Shown: in pieces, positions 55,257 to 62,535 of the stretch
Numbering within the stretch: position 1 is the stretch's first letter
Layout: every line of letters starts with the position of its first letter
DNA from: Paenimyroides tangerinum
GTDB taxonomy: Bacteria > Bacteroidota > Bacteroidia > Flavobacteriales > Flavobacteriaceae
Reading direction: 5' to 3'
DNA length: 64,000 nt
Assembly (NCBI RefSeq): GCF_003865405.1
Contig: NZ_RQVQ01000010.1
Location: 36,801-100,800, forward strand
The notes under the pieces: generated by a model
What the model saw: only the letters and a program-made list of their open reading frames with translations
Databases searched by the model: none
Told to the model about the DNA's origin: nothing
Position numbers and translations under genes: made by a program

Positions 55257-55475
55257 TTAGGATTGATATTTAAGGTTATGTTTTTCGTTTAATGTGTTAG
55301 CAATACTAAGGTTGTGCTGTTTTGCTATTTGTATCAATTCAAATGATTTTGAACTGCATTTAGTTTTGTTGAACTCTTTTTCTATTAGGTTAGAAATTTT
55401 ATGTTCAGAACTTTGCGAAAAAGTTACTCTACGAAACTTTCCGCTTAATGAGGAATTGTTTAAATTTGTTGTCAT
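55257..55475 (-). CDS. Hypothetical small protein
   Basis: 72 residues, Ser/Lys/Asn-rich, with no motif; 11 bases upstream of the SMC gene. Confidence 0.5.
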   Translation of the reverse strand: MTTNLNNSSLSGKFRRVTFSQSSEHKISNLIEKEFNKTKCSSKSFELIQIAKQHNLSIANTLNEKHNLKYQS

Positions 55476-55530
55476 AATTCAATTACTTGATTGAGTTTTA
55501 ATAAATGATTGTGGTAGATCATTTAGGGTT

Positions 55531-55558
55531 AAGCGGCGATTATTCGTCGCTTTTTTTG
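55531..55558 (+). terminator. Plus-strand terminator within the early region
   Basis: AAGCGGCGA-ttat-TCGTCGCTT followed by TTTTTTT on the plus strand. It overlaps the 3' end of a minus-strand gene and faces no known plus-strand gene, so it may block antisense transcription. Confidence 0.6.
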
Positions 55559-55743
55559 TTTTTAAGATTTCTTTTTACAACTGATTTGGAAATGTGCTTT
55601 TCGATATTGAAATTTCTTTTTAGCTGTTCTTTCTTTTTTGATGAAATATTATCTGTGTTATATTCTTTCTCGAATATTTTACATAAGCTATCGACTTGCC
55701 CTTTCAATAGTTGTAACTCAATATAGATTTTAGACATTTCCAT
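55540..55743 (-). CDS. Hypothetical small protein
   Basis: 67 residues, helical N-terminal half and Lys-rich C-terminus. Its last codons overlap the terminator at 55531. Confidence 0.5.
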   Translation of the reverse strand: MEMSKIYIELQLLKGQVDSLCKIFEKEYNTDNISSKKKEQLKRNFNIEKHISKSVVKRNLKNKKSDE

Positions 55744-55755
55744 AGTCAGTCGTTT

Positions 55756-56046
55756 TTATTTTATACCATTTCGCCTTTCGAATTCCGCCTTAACAGAAAC
55801 TCCTGAGAACTTATTTACATTTTTTAATTTTTTAAGTAAGCAGTGTTTATCTTCTCCGTACCAATTTCTAATTGTGTGTACGGTTACGTCGAATATTTCA
55901 GCAACCTCTTTAGTTGCGTATGATTTGTTTATTTTGATTTTCCCTTCCTCGGTCGGTTTTAGAAAATCTCTAATTAATCCGAATGTTTTTGCAGCTGCTA
56001 GTGTTGCAATTCTTTCGTGGTCTTCATGTGTTAATGTAGCCTCCAT
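55756..56046 (-). CDS. Small helix-turn-helix protein (excisionase/MerR-like)
   Basis: 96 residues with KSYATKEVAEIFDVTVHTIRNWYGEDKHCL in the middle, a MerR/excisionase-type winged-helix pattern. The GEDKHCLLKK tail is typical of excisionase-like regulators. First recognisable protein after the early leader, so it may be a regulator of lysogeny or excision. Confidence 0.7.
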   Translation of the reverse strand: MEATLTHEDHERIATLAAAKTFGLIRDFLKPTEEGKIKINKSYATKEVAEIFDVTVHTIRNWYGEDKHCLLKKLKNVNKFSGVSVKAEFERRNGIK

Positions 56047-56047
56047 T

Positions 56048-56191
56048 TTATAGACAGATTATATTGTGTTGATTGAACATTGTTTTAATGAACTTATCAG
56101 TTGATAAGTTGTTTTCGATTTGAGATTGCATTGCTTTTTTAATTTGTTGCATCTCGTTGTTGATACGGTTGATCGTTTCTTGATAGTTCAT
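56048..56191 (-). CDS. Micro-ORF 1 of the early leader
   Basis: 47 residues, MNYQETINRINNEMQQ start, coiled-coil-like. One base separates it from the HTH gene. It is preceded by hairpin H1. Contains a 9-bp inverted repeat AACTTATCA / TGATAAGTT within the coding sequence (56092-56111). Confidence 0.5.
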   Translation of the reverse strand: MNYQETINRINNEMQQIKKAMQSQIENNLSTDKFIKTMFNQHNIICL

Positions 56192-56215
56192 AGGTTTGGG
56201 GTTTTTTAGGGTTTG

Positions 56216-56263
56216 TTCCGTTGCAAGGATTACTCTTGTAAATTGGTTGTTCCAACAACGGAA
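56216..56263 (-). other. Structured element H1
   Basis: TTCCGTTG / CAACGGAA outer stem (8 bp). On the plus strand the 5' side of the loop holds the small inner stem CAAG-GATTACT-CTTG, then about 17 unpaired bases. Same architecture as H2 and H3 although the bases differ. It lies 24 bases upstream of micro-ORF 1. Confidence 0.55.
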
Positions 56264-56301
56264 TTTTAATTATATTAGATTTCTAACCTTTAATATAATT
56301 T

Positions 56302-56553
56302 ATGGATTCGATTAAAAATGAGATCAAAAACATTATTGATAATGCTTTTGAGTTAAAAAAAAATAATTTTAATAACTCTTTTGAGGGGAAGAAAGCCAAG
56401 TCAATTGAATTGGAAAATATTATCGATGTGGCCTTAGATAATTGTTTAGCGCATTTAAACAATAACTACCCTTCACAAGCTAAAGAATTTGCTAATTCGG
56501 GGTTTATAAGTGAATATTTAAAAGAGAAACAAATCGAATATTTAATTGGCTAA
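56302..56553 (+). CDS. Small protein, plus-strand gene opposed to micro-ORF 2
   Basis: 83 residues (MDSIKNEIKNIIDNAFELKK start), acidic-basic helical with no motif. A -7-like TATATTAG lies at 56271-56278. Its 3' end overlaps micro-ORF 2 by 12 bases, convergent. Confidence 0.5.
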   Translation: MDSIKNEIKNIIDNAFELKKNNFNNSFEGKKAKSIELENIIDVALDNCLAHLNNNYPSQAKEFANSGFISEYLKEKQIEYLIG

Positions 56554-56703
56554 ATTTTCTTGATGTCGATTAATTTTATCTATTATTTTTTTTAATCGTT
56601 TTTCAGTTTCAATTGCCTTTGTTAAAAGCTTTTGATATTTTTTATTCCATTTCTTAAATGAATTGGTGTATATGTCTTTACGCTTTATTATTTCTTGTTG
56701 CAT
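56542..56703 (-). CDS. Micro-ORF 2 of the early leader
   Basis: 53 residues, MQQEIIKRKDIYTNSFKKWN start, very Lys-rich helical protein. Hairpin H2 lies 17 bases upstream. Convergent with the plus-strand gene at 56302. Confidence 0.5.
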   Translation of the reverse strand: MQQEIIKRKDIYTNSFKKWNKKYQKLLTKAIETEKRLKKIIDKINRHQENLAN

Positions 56704-56720
56704 AGTTTTAAAAATTTAGC

Positions 56721-56764
56721 GCCACTGCTACATCGAAGTAAGTTTCTGTTTCAAAACCAGTGGC
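56721..56764 (-). other. Structured element H2
   Basis: GCCACTG / CAGTGGC outer stem (7 bp) with a weak inner stem (CTAC with GTA). 44 bases, the same size as H3. Both are followed, on the minus strand, by GCGCTAAATTTTTAAAA and then the micro-ORF start. Confidence 0.55.
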
Positions 56765-56771
56765 TTTTAAT

Positions 56772-56779
56772 TATATTTG
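56772..56779 (+). promoter_or_regulatory. -7 box of the 56802 gene
   Basis: TATATTTG, an exact TAnnTTTG match, 22 bases before the ATG, directly after H2. The flanking AATTATATT / AATATAATT palindrome is also found before the 56302 gene. Confidence 0.5.
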
Positions 56780-56801
56780 AGTACTAACAAAAAATATAAT
56801 T

Positions 56802-56987
56802 ATGATGAAAAGATTCAGAGTTTTGGAGTTTACCTCAAATAATAATGAAGAAACCGAAAGTATGTTGAATAAAGAAATTAGAGAAAATGAAAAAATAATT
56901 CATTTTTCCGTGAACAAGAGTCCAAATGCTTTTGTTAATGCAACTCAGGGTTTAGTTTTCAGAGCTATTCTTGAGACAGTTTCTTAA
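56802..56987 (+). CDS. Small protein, plus-strand gene opposed to micro-ORF 3
   Basis: 61 residues, MMKRFRVLEFTSNNNEETESM start; a mixed beta/alpha fold is plausible. It overlaps micro-ORF 3 by 23 bases, convergent. No function known. Confidence 0.5.
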   Translation: MMKRFRVLEFTSNNNEETESMLNKEIRENEKIIHFSVNKSPNAFVNATQGLVFRAILETVS

Positions 56988-57123
56988 TATCTTTTAAGAG
57001 GTAGTTGTAAATTGTATCAGCTACCTTTTTTAGTTTTTTTGGTTTGTTTTTTTTCTTTTTAAGATATTTTATTGCTAGTCTTAGGCTCTCGTATCTTATA
57101 TATTTTAAATCAACGTTTTTCAT
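56965..57123 (-). CDS. Micro-ORF 3 of the early leader
   Basis: 52 residues, with KYLKKKKNKPKKLKK in the middle, strongly basic; first ORF after the leader. Hairpin H3 lies 24 bases upstream. Confidence 0.5.
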   Translation of the reverse strand: MKNVDLKYIRYESLRLAIKYLKKKKNKPKKLKKVADTIYNYLLKDIKKLSQE

Positions 57124-57147
57124 TTTTTATATTTTTAAAAATTTAGC

Positions 57148-57191
57148 GCAGTAGTCGGTAGTAATCCGATAAACTATTATTTAGCTACTGC
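57148..57191 (-). other. Structured element H3
   Basis: GCAGTAG / CTACTGC outer stem (7 bp) with inner stem TCGG-TAGTAAT-CCGA on the plus-strand 5' side. 44 bases long. On the minus strand it is followed by GCGCTAAATTTTTAAAA, shared with H2. Confidence 0.55.
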
Positions 57192-57430
57192 AAATGATTA
57201 ATGCCTCTCAGCAGAATATCATATATAGGTCTTTACGTTCCTTTTTAAAGCGATCATCCTAAATGTCCTCGCTGTACCCGTTCGGGCGTTCACACCTATT
57301 TGATGCTACTAGGTATGATATACGTATAGACGCTCATACTACGCCAAGTTCTCTACCGCTTCCCTCGTTGCGGTAATCTTTAAAAACGTATTCTAATTTT
57401 TTGTAACTTTATCGGCTTAAGCGATTTGGT
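57192..57430 (-). ncRNA. Candidate structured early leader RNA
   Basis: About 240 bases, richer in G and C than its surroundings. On the minus strand it contains ACCGC-aacgagggaa-GCGGT (57355-57374 region), CCCGAACGGG and other helices. The longest minus-strand frame in it is about 28 codons. It lies between the operator region and micro-ORF 3, so it would be the 5' leader of the leftward transcript. Function is unproven. Confidence 0.45.
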
Positions 57431-57457
57431 ATTAGAATTGCTTTATTGATTACAGAG

Positions 57458-57465
57458 CAAATATA
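57458..57465 (-). promoter_or_regulatory. -7 box of the leftward early promoter
   Basis: On the minus strand TATATTTG, an exact consensus match. The upstream side is filled by the repressor operator copies. No clear TTG is at the expected spacing. Confidence 0.6.
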
Positions 57466-57466
57466 A

Positions 57467-57510
57467 ATACTTTTTGAATACTTTATGTATACTTTTAGTA
57501 AAAAAAGTAT
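57467..57510. promoter_or_regulatory. Operator repeats between repressor and early operon
   Basis: ATACTTT occurs at 57467, 57478 and 57489, exactly 11 bases apart, and inverted (AAAGTAT) at 57504. These cover the upstream part of the leftward promoter and lie about 45 bases before the repressor gene, as expected for repressor-controlled divergent promoters. Confidence 0.7.
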
Positions 57511-57553
57511 AATTATGGTTAATTTGTAATGATTCTAAATAATCCCGCTACCA

Positions 57554-58207
57554 ATGAAAAACCTACAAAATAGAATTGATTTCTTTTATAAGTATATAGA
57601 AGATAATAAGTTAAGAAATAAGGAGCTAGTTAATTTACTAGGCTTTACTAAAGGTCAGGTTAGTAATATTTTGACTAAAAAGGTAAATCCTTCTGTGAAC
57701 TTTTTGGATACTTTTGAAGAGAAGTTTAATGTTACGGAACAAGATTTGGCTAAAGTTGAAAAAAATGATACTGGTAATTTTAGTAATTTAAATACTAATT
57801 TATTTAAGGCTGTTCCATTCTATAATATAAATGTTTCAGCTGGAGACGTTGTTTTTCTTGACGATGGTTTTTTGGAAAATAGAGAGCCCGATGATTTAAT
57901 GTTTATTCCTAAGAATATAGATGCAGATATTGCTTTCCCAACTTACGGGCACTCAATGTATCCTGAAATCTCAAACGGGGATAGGGTAGCGTATAAAGTA
58001 ATTAAGGATTGGAGCTTCTTTAATTACGGTATGAAGTATTTAATCATTACTGCCGAGCAGCGTATGGTTAAGTATCTGAAGAAACATGAAAAGGAGGGAT
58101 ACGTACTTCTTGAGAGTAGAAATAAAGACTTTGAGCCAATCGATATGCCGATTTCTAGTATTCGTGCAATATTGCAGGTTAGATATATTGGTAAGATTGA
58201 GATGTAG
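57554..58207 (+). CDS. S24-family prophage repressor (XRE-HTH plus LexA-like protease)
   Basis: 217 residues. N-terminal HTH (about 15-60: LLGFTKGQVSNILTKKVNPS), then SVNVSAGD-type cleavage region (the AG of NVSAGDVV), then the S24 protease domain with serine in YGHSMYPEISNGDRVAY and lysine in MVKYLKKHEK. DNA damage would trigger self-cleavage and induction. Divergently placed from the early operon, with four operator copies between. Confidence 0.88.
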   Translation: MKNLQNRIDFFYKYIEDNKLRNKELVNLLGFTKGQVSNILTKKVNPSVNFLDTFEEKFNVTEQDLAKVEKNDTGNFSNLNTNLFKAVPFYNINVSAGDVVFLDDGFLENREPDDLMFIPKNIDADIAFPTYGHSMYPEISNGDRVAYKVIKDWSFFNYGMKYLIITAEQRMVKYLKKHEKEGYVLLESRNKDFEPIDMPISSIRAILQVRYIGKIEM

Positions 58208-58241
58208 ATTATAAATTAATTTATATTTTAAAAATATGAAG

Positions 58242-58272
58242 AAGCCCCGCAATTTGCAGGGCTTTACTTTTT
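58242..58272 (+). terminator. Terminator after the repressor gene
   Basis: AAGCCCCGCAATTTGCAGGGCTTT stem-loop then a T-rich stretch. Confidence 0.8.
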
Positions 58273-58280
58273 TATAATAA

Positions 58281-58318
58281 AACAAGCCGACTTTTTACGG
58301 TCAGCTTGAGTTGTTTTT
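58281..58318. terminator. Second, bidirectional hairpin before the convergent gene
   Basis: AACAAGC / GCTTG(ag)TTGTT stem with T tracts on the plus side and A tracts on the other, between convergent genes. Confidence 0.6.
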
Positions 58319-58320
58319 AT

Positions 58321-58737
58321 TTAAAACACAGATTGCAAATCCGCGCTATCGAGTTCATCGGTATTATCGACAATTGAATAATATTTAAAAATATATGTCA
58401 TACTGTAAATTACATTTTTTTCATATTGAACAGTCACATTTTTTTCAAAAAATTGAATTAATTTAATGTATAATTCTGTATATATTGGATCATTATAATC
58501 GATAATACTATTGTTAAAATCAGATTTTATAGATTTAATTTTAATAACAGTTTCCCCAAAAAAATAAACTTTTACTAAAATATTGCCAAAATCTTCAGTA
58601 TTTTGATTTTCCAAAAAAACAATTTTTTCTTTATCAAAAATAATTTTTGAAAAATCTAATTTATCTATTCTATAACATCCATTTTGGGAATACATATTTA
58701 GATAAAAGAAAATAAATAATATTACTATTTTTTTCAT
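58321..58737 (-). CDS. Secreted hypothetical protein, possible immunity partner
   Basis: 138 residues with a clear signal peptide (KKIVILFIFFYLNMYSQ). No known domain. It starts 8 bases downstream of the RHS fragment's stop on the same strand, the usual place for an immunity gene, although immunity to a cytoplasmic toxin would normally not be secreted. Its last codons contain the REP-like palindrome around 58326-58350. Confidence 0.5.
   Translation of the reverse strand: MKKIVILFIFFYLNMYSQNGCYRIDKLDFSKIIFDKEKIVFLENQNTEDFGNILVKVYFFGETVIKIKSIKSDFNNSIIDYNDPIYTELYIKLIQFFEKNVTVQYEKNVIYSMTYIFKYYSIVDNTDELDSADLQSVF
58326..58350. repeat. REP-like palindrome at a gene end
   Basis: AGATTGCAAATCCGCGC contains a GGATTTGCAATC(T/C) palindrome. 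From memory, similar GGATTTGCAATCC units are spread through Flavobacteriia genomes; copy number here cannot be tested. Confidence 0.35.
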
Positions 58738-58745
58738 AAAAACTA

Positions 58746-59693
58746 TTAATCTTTTAATAATCCTTTAGATTCTAAATTTAACAATCTATTTGGTTTTTTT
58801 TCTTCTTTTAAAGGGAATCTTTGGTATATCTCACCTGCACTGTGACCTTCTTTAAATAAATTGACTCCTTCTTTAAAAGATTTTATTAACTTATCCTTAT
58901 CAAATTCTCTAAAAGAAAAATCAAAATAAACTTGACTTAATGACGTTCCCTCTTTATTAAAATTTGTATATTCACTAGATCCACCTAATTTCATCCCTAA
59001 GCAATATTGAAAAATATAAGCTTCTAATTCTGTACTTATGCTTACGTCTAACTCACCATAAAGTCCTTGATAAAAATGAAAAACTTCGTGCATAACCGAC
59101 TCAACATCATTTGTACCTCCTGTATATGTAGATTCTCTGGCCTTCATTGTCATTGTAGATATATCAAAATCAAAAGTGTTTTCGTAATCAGTATTTCCTT
59201 CTACAATATTCATAACAGATTTTGAAGCAACTACTTCATCTATTACTGCTTTACCAATATTAACAGTATTTGCCATATTGAGTGCCTCAACATTCTTTTT
59301 TATAAATGAATTATTACCGCTATATTTTGTATTTGGATTATATGTAAACGATTCATTACCTGCCGTTATAATGATTTCTCTACCATCTGGATCAATAAAA
59401 TTGATAGGATTATTAGCTACATACACATAGCCACCTATGTTTGGGTACTTCTCAGCCAGCGGATCCACACTTATAAAAATACTTATTCTTGGATCGTAAT
59501 ATCGTGCGCCATAATAATACATTCCAGTGGCTTCGTCTTGTTCTTTTCCGTTAAATTTATAACCGTTATTATAATAACTACTTTGGTTGTGTTCCACCAT
59601 ACTCTCACCAAATGGTAGTTGGTCGTAGTAGTGAGACGGTCTTCCAAAGTTGTCGGTAATATACGAAGAACTTCCTAAATGGTCGGTATGGAA
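58746..59693 (-). pseudogene. RHS-core fragment with C-terminal metallopeptidase-like tip
   Basis: The frame is open from 59693, where a TAG interrupts it, and reads HTDHLGSSSYITDNFGRP and then YKFNGKEQDEATGMYYYGARYYDPR, the terminal part of an RHS repeat core. After PDG at residue about 60 from the ATG the sequence leaves the core and continues as a 200-residue tip with MHEVFHFYQG, an HExxH zinc-binding motif. The long repeat region upstream is absent, so this is a displaced or orphan C-terminal tip, likely once recombined into a full RHS gene. Confidence 0.75.
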
Positions 59694-59797
59694 CTACTAA
59701 GTATAAAAAAATTTATTTAAAATTCCTATATTGCTGCGGGCTTTACTTAATTAAAGAGATACACATAAAACATTTATAACCTTAAATACACACACTT

Positions 59798-60625
59798 ATG
59801 AAAAAACTATTACCCTTATTATTTTTTTGCATTCTTCAAATTAGCTGTGGAGAAAAAGTTTCTAAAGATGAATTTGATTCCATCAAAGCTGAAAATGAAA
59901 AGTTGAAAATTGAATTGGAGGATTTAAAATTTGGTCCAGCTAAATTATTATCACAAATTAAAAAATTAATTAATTCTAAGGATTATTATAAAGCGAAATC
60001 TGAAATTGAGACTTTAATAAATAAACATCCAACATCAGATCAAACGGTAGAAGCTAAAAAGTTATTAATTGATGTTGACGCTAATATAAAGGCGCTTGAT
60101 TTAGCTAATGAAATAGAAAAAAATAAGTTAGAGAAAGCAGAAAAAGAGCGATTGGCTAATTCAACTAAAAAGCTAAGGTCAAGGAAAGACGACATTAAAG
60201 GTATAACTTGGTATTATGATAAAACAACAACGGATTATAATGACCGAAATAGTTTTCATCTTTATATGGGGCAAAGAGAAGGTGGGAAACCTTGGCTAAG
60301 ATTTAGAATCCAATATAAAAGTGATGATTGGTTATTTATAAATAGTTATATTATAAAAACTGATAATAATTCGTATACAATTTCAACAACTCGTGATGAG
60401 GTGGAGAGGGATAATGGATATGGTGGTATTTGGGAATGGTACGATGTTCCAATAGACAATAATCTTTATAATATTGTAAAGGATGTAATGAATTCTAAGT
60501 CCGTTAAACTTCGTTATAATGGTAAACAATATTATGATGATAGGAAAGTTTCTGAGAATGAAAAAAAGGCTCTTCAAAACATTTTAGACGCATACGAAGC
60601 ATTAGGAGGTGATACTAATTTTTGA
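59798..60625 (+). CDS. Lipoprotein with coiled-coil region
   Basis: 275 residues: a signal peptide with lipobox (ISCGEK, Cys at about residue 17), a coiled coil (about 25-130) and a C-terminal beta-rich domain containing ITWYYDKTTTDYND and RDEVERDNGYGGIWEWYDVP. No family recognised. It sits alone, upstream of a terminator. Confidence 0.65.
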   Translation: MKKLLPLLFFCILQISCGEKVSKDEFDSIKAENEKLKIELEDLKFGPAKLLSQIKKLINSKDYYKAKSEIETLINKHPTSDQTVEAKKLLIDVDANIKALDLANEIEKNKLEKAEKERLANSTKKLRSRKDDIKGITWYYDKTTTDYNDRNSFHLYMGQREGGKPWLRFRIQYKSDDWLFINSYIIKTDNNSYTISTTRDEVERDNGYGGIWEWYDVPIDNNLYNIVKDVMNSKSVKLRYNGKQYYDDRKVSENEKKALQNILDAYEALGGDTNF

Positions 60626-60635
60626 TATTAAACAT

Positions 60636-60661
60636 AAACACCCAACTAGGGTGTTTTTTTA
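60636..60661 (+). terminator. Terminator after the coiled-coil lipoprotein
   Basis: AAACACCC-aacta-GGGTGTTT followed by T residues; a second hairpin ATCAGGG-ttta-CCCTGAT follows at 60671-60688. Confidence 0.8.
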
Positions 60662-60688
60662 TGCCCTAAAATCAGGGTTTACCCTGAT

Positions 60689-60783
60689 GAAAATAAATGT
60701 TAAATTATGGTAAAAAAATGTATATTGCGACGTATTATTCTAATTAAAAAGATTTAATTATAGATTATTATTAAGTCTGTTTT
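60689..60783. other. Intergenic region; no gene seen
   Basis: An AT-rich stretch between the lipoprotein terminators and the attC-like site; no reading frame or promoter match is convincing. Confidence 0.4.
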
Positions 60784-60908
60784 GCTTTTAATAATGTAAA
60801 ATTAGCGCAATATGTAAAATAGGTGAGAGGTATTGTTTTTTCTAGGTTTATAGAGTAAAATAATTGTTTACCAAAATTAGATGTATTGCGCCTATATAAA
60901 TGTTAGGC
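60784..60908 (+). other. Partial attC-like site before the DUF262 cassette
   Basis: The right half is clear: TATTGCGCCTATATAAATG followed by the core GTTAGGC (60902-60908). A possible left arm, GCTTTTAA to GCGCAATA (60784-60813), pairs with the inner right arm (GCGCAATA / TATTGCGC), but the left core RYYYAAC is not a good match, so the site may be decayed. Confidence 0.5.
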
Positions 60909-60965
60909 ACAAGCATAAACAACAGTAACGAACAAAAACAAAATTAAAATTTACAAAACAAACAT

Positions 60966-62060
60966 ATGAACGGAGACGAATTTGACGAAATAGATGAGAC
61001 TATTATTGACGTTGAAGATTCAGAAGATTCTTCAGCCCCAATTATTTATGATATTTCTAGTTATGGAGCGGATTATGATGTTGACGGGCTTGTAAAGCGT
61101 CTAAAAAGAGGCGATATTTTTATTCCACCTTTTCAACGAGATTATGTTTGGAATCAAGCCGAAGCTTCAAGACTTGTAGAATCTTTGCTATTGGGCTTAC
61201 CTGTTCCTGGAGTTTTTTTAGCGAAAGAAGGAGAATCAAATAAATTATCAGTAATTGATGGTCAGCAAAGATTAAAGTCACTGCTGTTTTTCTATGAAGG
61301 ATTTTTCAATCCAAAAATTGATGATTCAAGAAGAAAAGTATTTAGACTAAAAAATGTTCAAAAACAATTTGAAAACAAAACTTACGAAGAACTTGAAGAA
61401 GAAGATAGAATTAAACTAGATGATTCAATCATTCACGCAACAATTATAAAACAAGAATCTCCAAATGATGATAATACAAGTATTTATCACGTTTTCGAAA
61501 GACTTAACACAGGGGGTAGAAAATTGACACCGCAAGAAATCCGTTCTGCAATTTACATCGGAAAAATGAACAAAATGATTGCTGAACTTAATGATTATCC
61601 AGCTTGGAGAGAGTTGTTTGGAAAGGAAAACAATAGATTAAAAGACCAAGAGATGATTCTGCGTTTTTTCGCAATTTATTCTAATTTAGAAAATTACTCT
61701 AAACCTTTAAAGGAATTTTTAAACAAATTTAATTTAAAATATAGAAACCCTAGTGATGAGGAAATTGAAAGGTTATCCTCAATTTTCAAACGAACTTCAG
61801 ATTTGATTTTAACTAAAATAGGTAAGAACGCATTTAGACCTGATAGAGTTTTTAATGCTTCTGCTTTTGAGGTCTTAATGGTTGGAATTGCTAAACGTAT
61901 TGACGAAAATATTGATTTCGATAGTTTTGTCAGAGATTTAGATAATTTATATAAAAGTCAAGAATTTGTAGATTCAATTACGAGAGCTACATCTGATGAC
62001 AAAGTTGTTGAATTAAGACACAAGTTGTTTAACGAGTATATTGAAAATTATGTTCTCTAA
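60966..62060 (+). CDS. DUF262 / GmrSD-type ParB-like NTPase domain protein
   Basis: 364 residues. Family motifs PPFQRDYVWN (about 52-61), VIDGQQRLKSL (about 95-105) and FERLNTGGRKLTPQEIRSAIY (about 175-195) mark the DUF262 domain, the NTPase half of GmrSD-like and other defence proteins. No HNH nuclease domain is fused. It overlaps the next gene by 11 bases, and that gene encodes a HEPN protein, which may supply the effector. Confidence 0.85.
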   Translation: MNGDEFDEIDETIIDVEDSEDSSAPIIYDISSYGADYDVDGLVKRLKRGDIFIPPFQRDYVWNQAEASRLVESLLLGLPVPGVFLAKEGESNKLSVIDGQQRLKSLLFFYEGFFNPKIDDSRRKVFRLKNVQKQFENKTYEELEEEDRIKLDDSIIHATIIKQESPNDDNTSIYHVFERLNTGGRKLTPQEIRSAIYIGKMNKMIAELNDYPAWRELFGKENNRLKDQEMILRFFAIYSNLENYSKPLKEFLNKFNLKYRNPSDEEIERLSSIFKRTSDLILTKIGKNAFRPDRVFNASAFEVLMVGIAKRIDENIDFDSFVRDLDNLYKSQEFVDSITRATSDDKVVELRHKLFNEYIENYVL

Positions 62061-62535
62061 TATCGAATTAACAAGACAATATACGAAAATTCAAAATCTC
62101 ATTTTGAAAGCAAAAACATTTGAGCCAGATGATGAATTAAGGTCTCACTTAGCAAAATACTTATGTGTTTTAAGTTCTGGATTCATAGAAAATGCTATTT
62201 ATCACACATTTAGCGATATAGCACATAGGAATTGTATTCCTTCAATAGTTTTAACTTATACTAAAGGACAATTATATAAATTACAAAATACAAATACTGA
62301 GAAGATTAAAGAAGTTACAAAATCCTTTAATCCAATATGGTGGGAAAACGGATTAAGAGATTTTTTACAACAAGACAACCGTAGCACAGCAATTAATTAT
62401 ATTTTTAAGGACAGACACAACATAGCTCACGGGCGAGATTCTGAAATTACAATTGACAAACTTGAAGAATATTTGGCAAAAACAGTTGAGGTAATAAAGT
62501 ATTTAGAAGATGAATTAGAAAATGCCAGTGCCTAA
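62050..62535 (+). CDS. HEPN-family protein (RiboL-PSP-HEPN-like), possible toxin
   Basis: 161 residues from the ATG at 62050 (an upstream TTG is also possible). The motif RHNIAHGRDS holds the R-x4-H of HEPN ribonucleases. Overlaps the DUF262 gene, ends immediately before the attC-like site. A DUF262-HEPN pair in a mobile cassette suggests an anti-phage or toxin-antitoxin role. Confidence 0.8.
   Translation: MFSNIELTRQYTKIQNLILKAKTFEPDDELRSHLAKYLCVLSSGFIENAIYHTFSDIAHRNCIPSIVLTYTKGQLYKLQNTNTEKIKEVTKSFNPIWWENGLRDFLQQDNRSTAINYIFKDRHNIAHGRDSEITIDKLEEYLAKTVEVIKYLEDELENASA

Noticed and set aside
56216..57191. CRISPR array from three repeated hairpins
   Set aside because: The repeats share shape, not sequence, are 400-500 bases apart, and no cas genes or spacer-like regular spacing exists. 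No other CRISPR-like array was seen.
57192..57430. A real protein gene on the minus strand of the leader (about 28 codons without an early ATG)
   Set aside because: Short, interrupted by stops in all frames, and the region's helices favour an RNA. Only a short internal ATG is present.
59741..59760. Candidate attR at the TGCTGCGGGC segment
   Set aside because: It shares only a few bases with the ssrA 3' end (CTGCGG), far less than needed for an att core, and has no T-arm sequence.
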